Shown here: one piece after another, positions 61,632 to 64,000 of the stretch
Layout: each line of letters starts with the position of its first letter
Numbering within the stretch: position 1 is the stretch's first letter
Origin: Acanthococcus lagerstroemiae
Taxonomy: Eukaryota > Arthropoda > Insecta > Hemiptera > Eriococcidae
Direction: 5' to 3'
Assembly: GCA_031841125.1 (NCBI GenBank)
Contig: CM063108.1
Span: 70,280,344-70,344,343 of the forward strand
Length of the DNA stretch: 64,000 nt
Notes under the pieces: model-generated
The model's database searches: none
Told to the model about the DNA's origin: nothing
Seen by the model: the letters and a program-made list of their open reading frames with translations, nothing else
Made by a program: the position numbers and the translations under genes

Positions 61632-62760
61632 GCGAGGGGAGCTCATCCGCTATTTGCACGCTTTCACCCGCGAAGGTACAAGAACCCGCGATCTACCCTT
61701 ACGCAACTGGTTTCATCCCGGTCGCATCAGTCTCTTCATTAACGCGACAATAGCGATTCCAAGCCAACTAGTGTATAACGGAAAGTTTGTGTTGTACGTC
61801 TTCGGAGTATGGAACCCATTTCATTTGCGGTTTTGAACAATTTTCTTTTAAATTTTCCAATAGGTATTCTCGTGTTTCCACCTGCTTTTTGTTTTTAAGG
61901 ATAAATGAATCCGGAAAATATCATCGCTGGTATGGTGACATGATGAGTGAGAGAATGATTGAATCTTATTTTTTGTAATGTAATCGGTTCCTACTGCAAG
62001 GCTCGATCTGGTTTTGGACACCCCTTCTTGTTCTTAGTTGCGACGGGGATAGGTCAAGGGTTACGATTTTTTCAACATCTGGCTGCTCCCCTTAGTGTGG
62101 TGAGGTAGACTGACACTCCCCTTAAATTTCCTGGAGGAATCCGCAGAGTTTCCTCCCCCTAGTATGGTGGACAAGTCCCCCCTCAGCTGGAGGGCGAATG
62201 CGGACTAATTATTTTTAGAAGAATTTGGTCCATCGGACTGTAGATTGATGTCTCTTCTGATCGCCCCCTCTTTGTTGACATTAGCGATGTCCAGGGGCTC
62301 GCCCCCCCCCCTTGTGGACTTCGTGGAGTCTCGGGGCAATTTCTGTGTTCACCGAAGTTCGGCTCTACTGGTAATTCAGACAGCATTCTTGTTTACGTAT
62401 TATGTACTAAGGAGCTCTCGCTCACATCTCTATTTGAGAGACTCACGGGCGACTTTCTGTGTGCCCGTTAGATGCTGAACCCCTGAAAATGGTCGCGGAG
62501 TAATCAAGCCGCGCACCCCTCGCTGTTGTAAATATGTAAATAAGGACCAGTAGATTTAAGGTGTACATACCAGAAGAACGGAAACGCCCGTACTTGATGC
62601 GAATGGTAGAATGGTAAGCGGCAGTTATTATCTTTGATATTCTAATTTTGTAGAGCTTGCCACTGCGCCGTCTGTGAGTGCCTCCTCCCGTACCCCTGTG
62701 ACATAAATCCCTAACAGGTCTCCTGGAAGCCCAGCACGAACATAAAAATTGTACACTTTT
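61632..62760. other. No recognisable feature
   Basis: No gene, transposon terminus or RNA gene recognised. Several C-runs and CTCCCC repeats occur at 62.0-62.3 kb. Confidence 0.5.
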
Positions 62761-62774
62761 AGGTCAAGACGTTT

Positions 62775-63845
62775 ATTATACTACTACACTAGATACCTAA
62801 CTTCAGCCTGCTACTAGTATAAACCCTTCTCACCCACCCCGCGATTTAGTATCACATCTGCTAGCGTCACCTGTATAGAAAATCGGCTCCAATACATTTT
62901 AAATGGGAAATTGGTCCATTTTAAATCGCGCTTATTACATTTTGCCTGGGTAAAACGATCTGAAAATTTGACAGACCATGATGTATTCATATCTTGGGAG
63001 CAGGAAAATATAAAAAAAAAACAATATGCTACACTTCAATTTCTTTTTTTTTTTTAAATTTGAACGCCGGCGGCACGTCCACGCGAAATTCACCATGTAT
63101 TTTAAATGGGAAAAATGACTATACTGGTGACTGGCGAACGCTTATGCAACATTTGAACAAAGTCTTGGGTACGCTTTATTTTACTATGGCAGGATAGGAA
63201 GTTAGGTATCTAGTGTAGTAGGTAGTAGTCAGCTAGTAGTATAAACGTCTTTGATACAAAGACGTGTTTATACTACTACACTAGATGCCTAACTTCCTAT
63301 CCTGCCGTAGTAAAATAAAGCGTATCTTCGCGTGGAGGTGCCGTCGTTCAAATTTTTAAAAAATGAGAAATTGGAGTGTAGCATATTGTTTTTTATATTT
63401 TCCTGCTCCCAAGATATGAATGCATGGTCTGTCAAATTTTCAGGTCATTTTACCCAGGCAAAATGTAATAAGCGCGATTTAAAAATGACCAATTTCCCAT
63501 TTAAAATGCATTGGAGCCGATTTTCTAAACCGGTGACGCTAGCAGATGCTATACTAAAACACGGAGTGGATGAGAAGGGTTTATGCTACTAGCAGGCTGA
63601 AGTTAGGTATCTAAAGTCTGTTCCAACTAACCTATACAACATGCAATCCGCAATACACCTCTAACGTAGATAGTTCGGGTGATCGAGAGGTATGGTGTGC
63701 GGAGTGCTATCACACGAAATACTTTTTGCCCCTTCGAAATTTGTGTACAGGTTAGTTGGAACGGACTTTAGTGTCGTAGTATGAATGTCTTTGCTTTGAT
63801 ACTAACTAGATCTAATAGATACCCTTCAGCTTGCTACTAGTGTAA
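62775..63845. repeat. Large inverted-repeat complex at the right edge
   Basis: The left arm (about 62775-63245) and right arm (about 63250-63610) are inverse copies: both contain CTTCCTATCCTGCC-type sequence at the centre, CAATATGCTACACT, CTCCCAAGATATGAAT and CCAATTTCCCATTT. Their outer parts carry ACTACACTAGATACCTAACTTC and CAGGCTGAAGTTAGGTATCT. The motif GTAGTATAAACGTCTTTG recurs at the centre and beyond the right arm near 63778. The arms contain no gene. Confidence 0.75.
63614..63768. mobile_element. 155-bp MITE with AAGTCTGTTCCAACTAACCT ends
   Basis: Left end AAGTCTGTTCCAACTAACCT and right end AGGTTAGTTGGAACGGACTT are inverted repeats, with TA on both sides (63612-63613 and 63769-63770). 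It interrupts the repeat unit GGTATCTAGTGTAGTAGTAT seen intact at the centre of the neighbouring inverted repeat. Confidence 0.85.
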
Positions 63846-64000
63846 CAAGGTTCATATATTACAAAGGTTACCTAGATGCGAACGCAACACGCTACACATC
63901 ACGCGGCACGGACGTCTAATTAACACAGGCGCTGGACAAAAACCGTTCTTTCGCGTTTTTCTCTGAAAATACTCATTTATAGGAAAAATTAATAAGAGTG

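Overview
This window is nuclear DNA of an arthropod, most likely an insect. Genes are split by many GT-AG introns, the coding exons encode animal orthologues whose closest remembered matches are insect proteins, and the introns are full of small insect-type DNA transposons. I cannot name the species. All gene models below come from joining exons by reading frame, splice sites and family resemblance; there is no transcript evidence.

Layout. (1) 1-3765, minus strand: mitochondrial chaperonin Hsp60, nine exons, with the C-terminal end lost off the left edge. (2) 4903-5961, plus strand: its co-chaperonin Hsp10, head to head with Hsp60 across about 1.1 kb. (3) 6315-7328, minus strand: mitochondrial ribosomal protein bL20m, four exons. 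The first 7.3 kb is thus a compact block of mitochondrial protein genes. (4) 7.7-10.7 kb: a nest of small DNA transposons, including three 169-bp palindromic elements of identical length. (5) 11350-47877, plus strand: a CCDC50-like coiled-coil gene, ten coding exons (about 479 aa) spread over 36.5 kb by very large introns. The introns hold hAT, Tigger/pogo, piggyBac-like, Ty3/gypsy LTR and non-LTR remnants and several long inverted repeats. (6) 48991-60015, minus strand: the NFX1/shuttle craft zinc-finger gene, 14 exons, with a PAM2-like motif, a RING/PHD-like finger, an NF-X1 finger array and an R3H domain. It is tail to tail with the CCDC50-like gene. (7) 60.0-64.0 kb: upstream flank of NFX1 with a fourth 169-bp element split by another transposon, then a large inverted-repeat complex.

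Function. Hsp60 and Hsp10 are partners in mitochondrial protein folding and probably share a bidirectional promoter, as in other animals. bL20m belongs to the mitoribosome. The CCDC50-like and NFX1 genes are unrelated to these and to each other. I found no CRISPR array, prokaryotic island or clearly new gene system. The most unusual material is the layered transposon structure, where insertion order can be read from the target-site duplications, and a repeat family (four copies, 45-57 kb) that keeps a terminal hairpin although its arm sequences differ.
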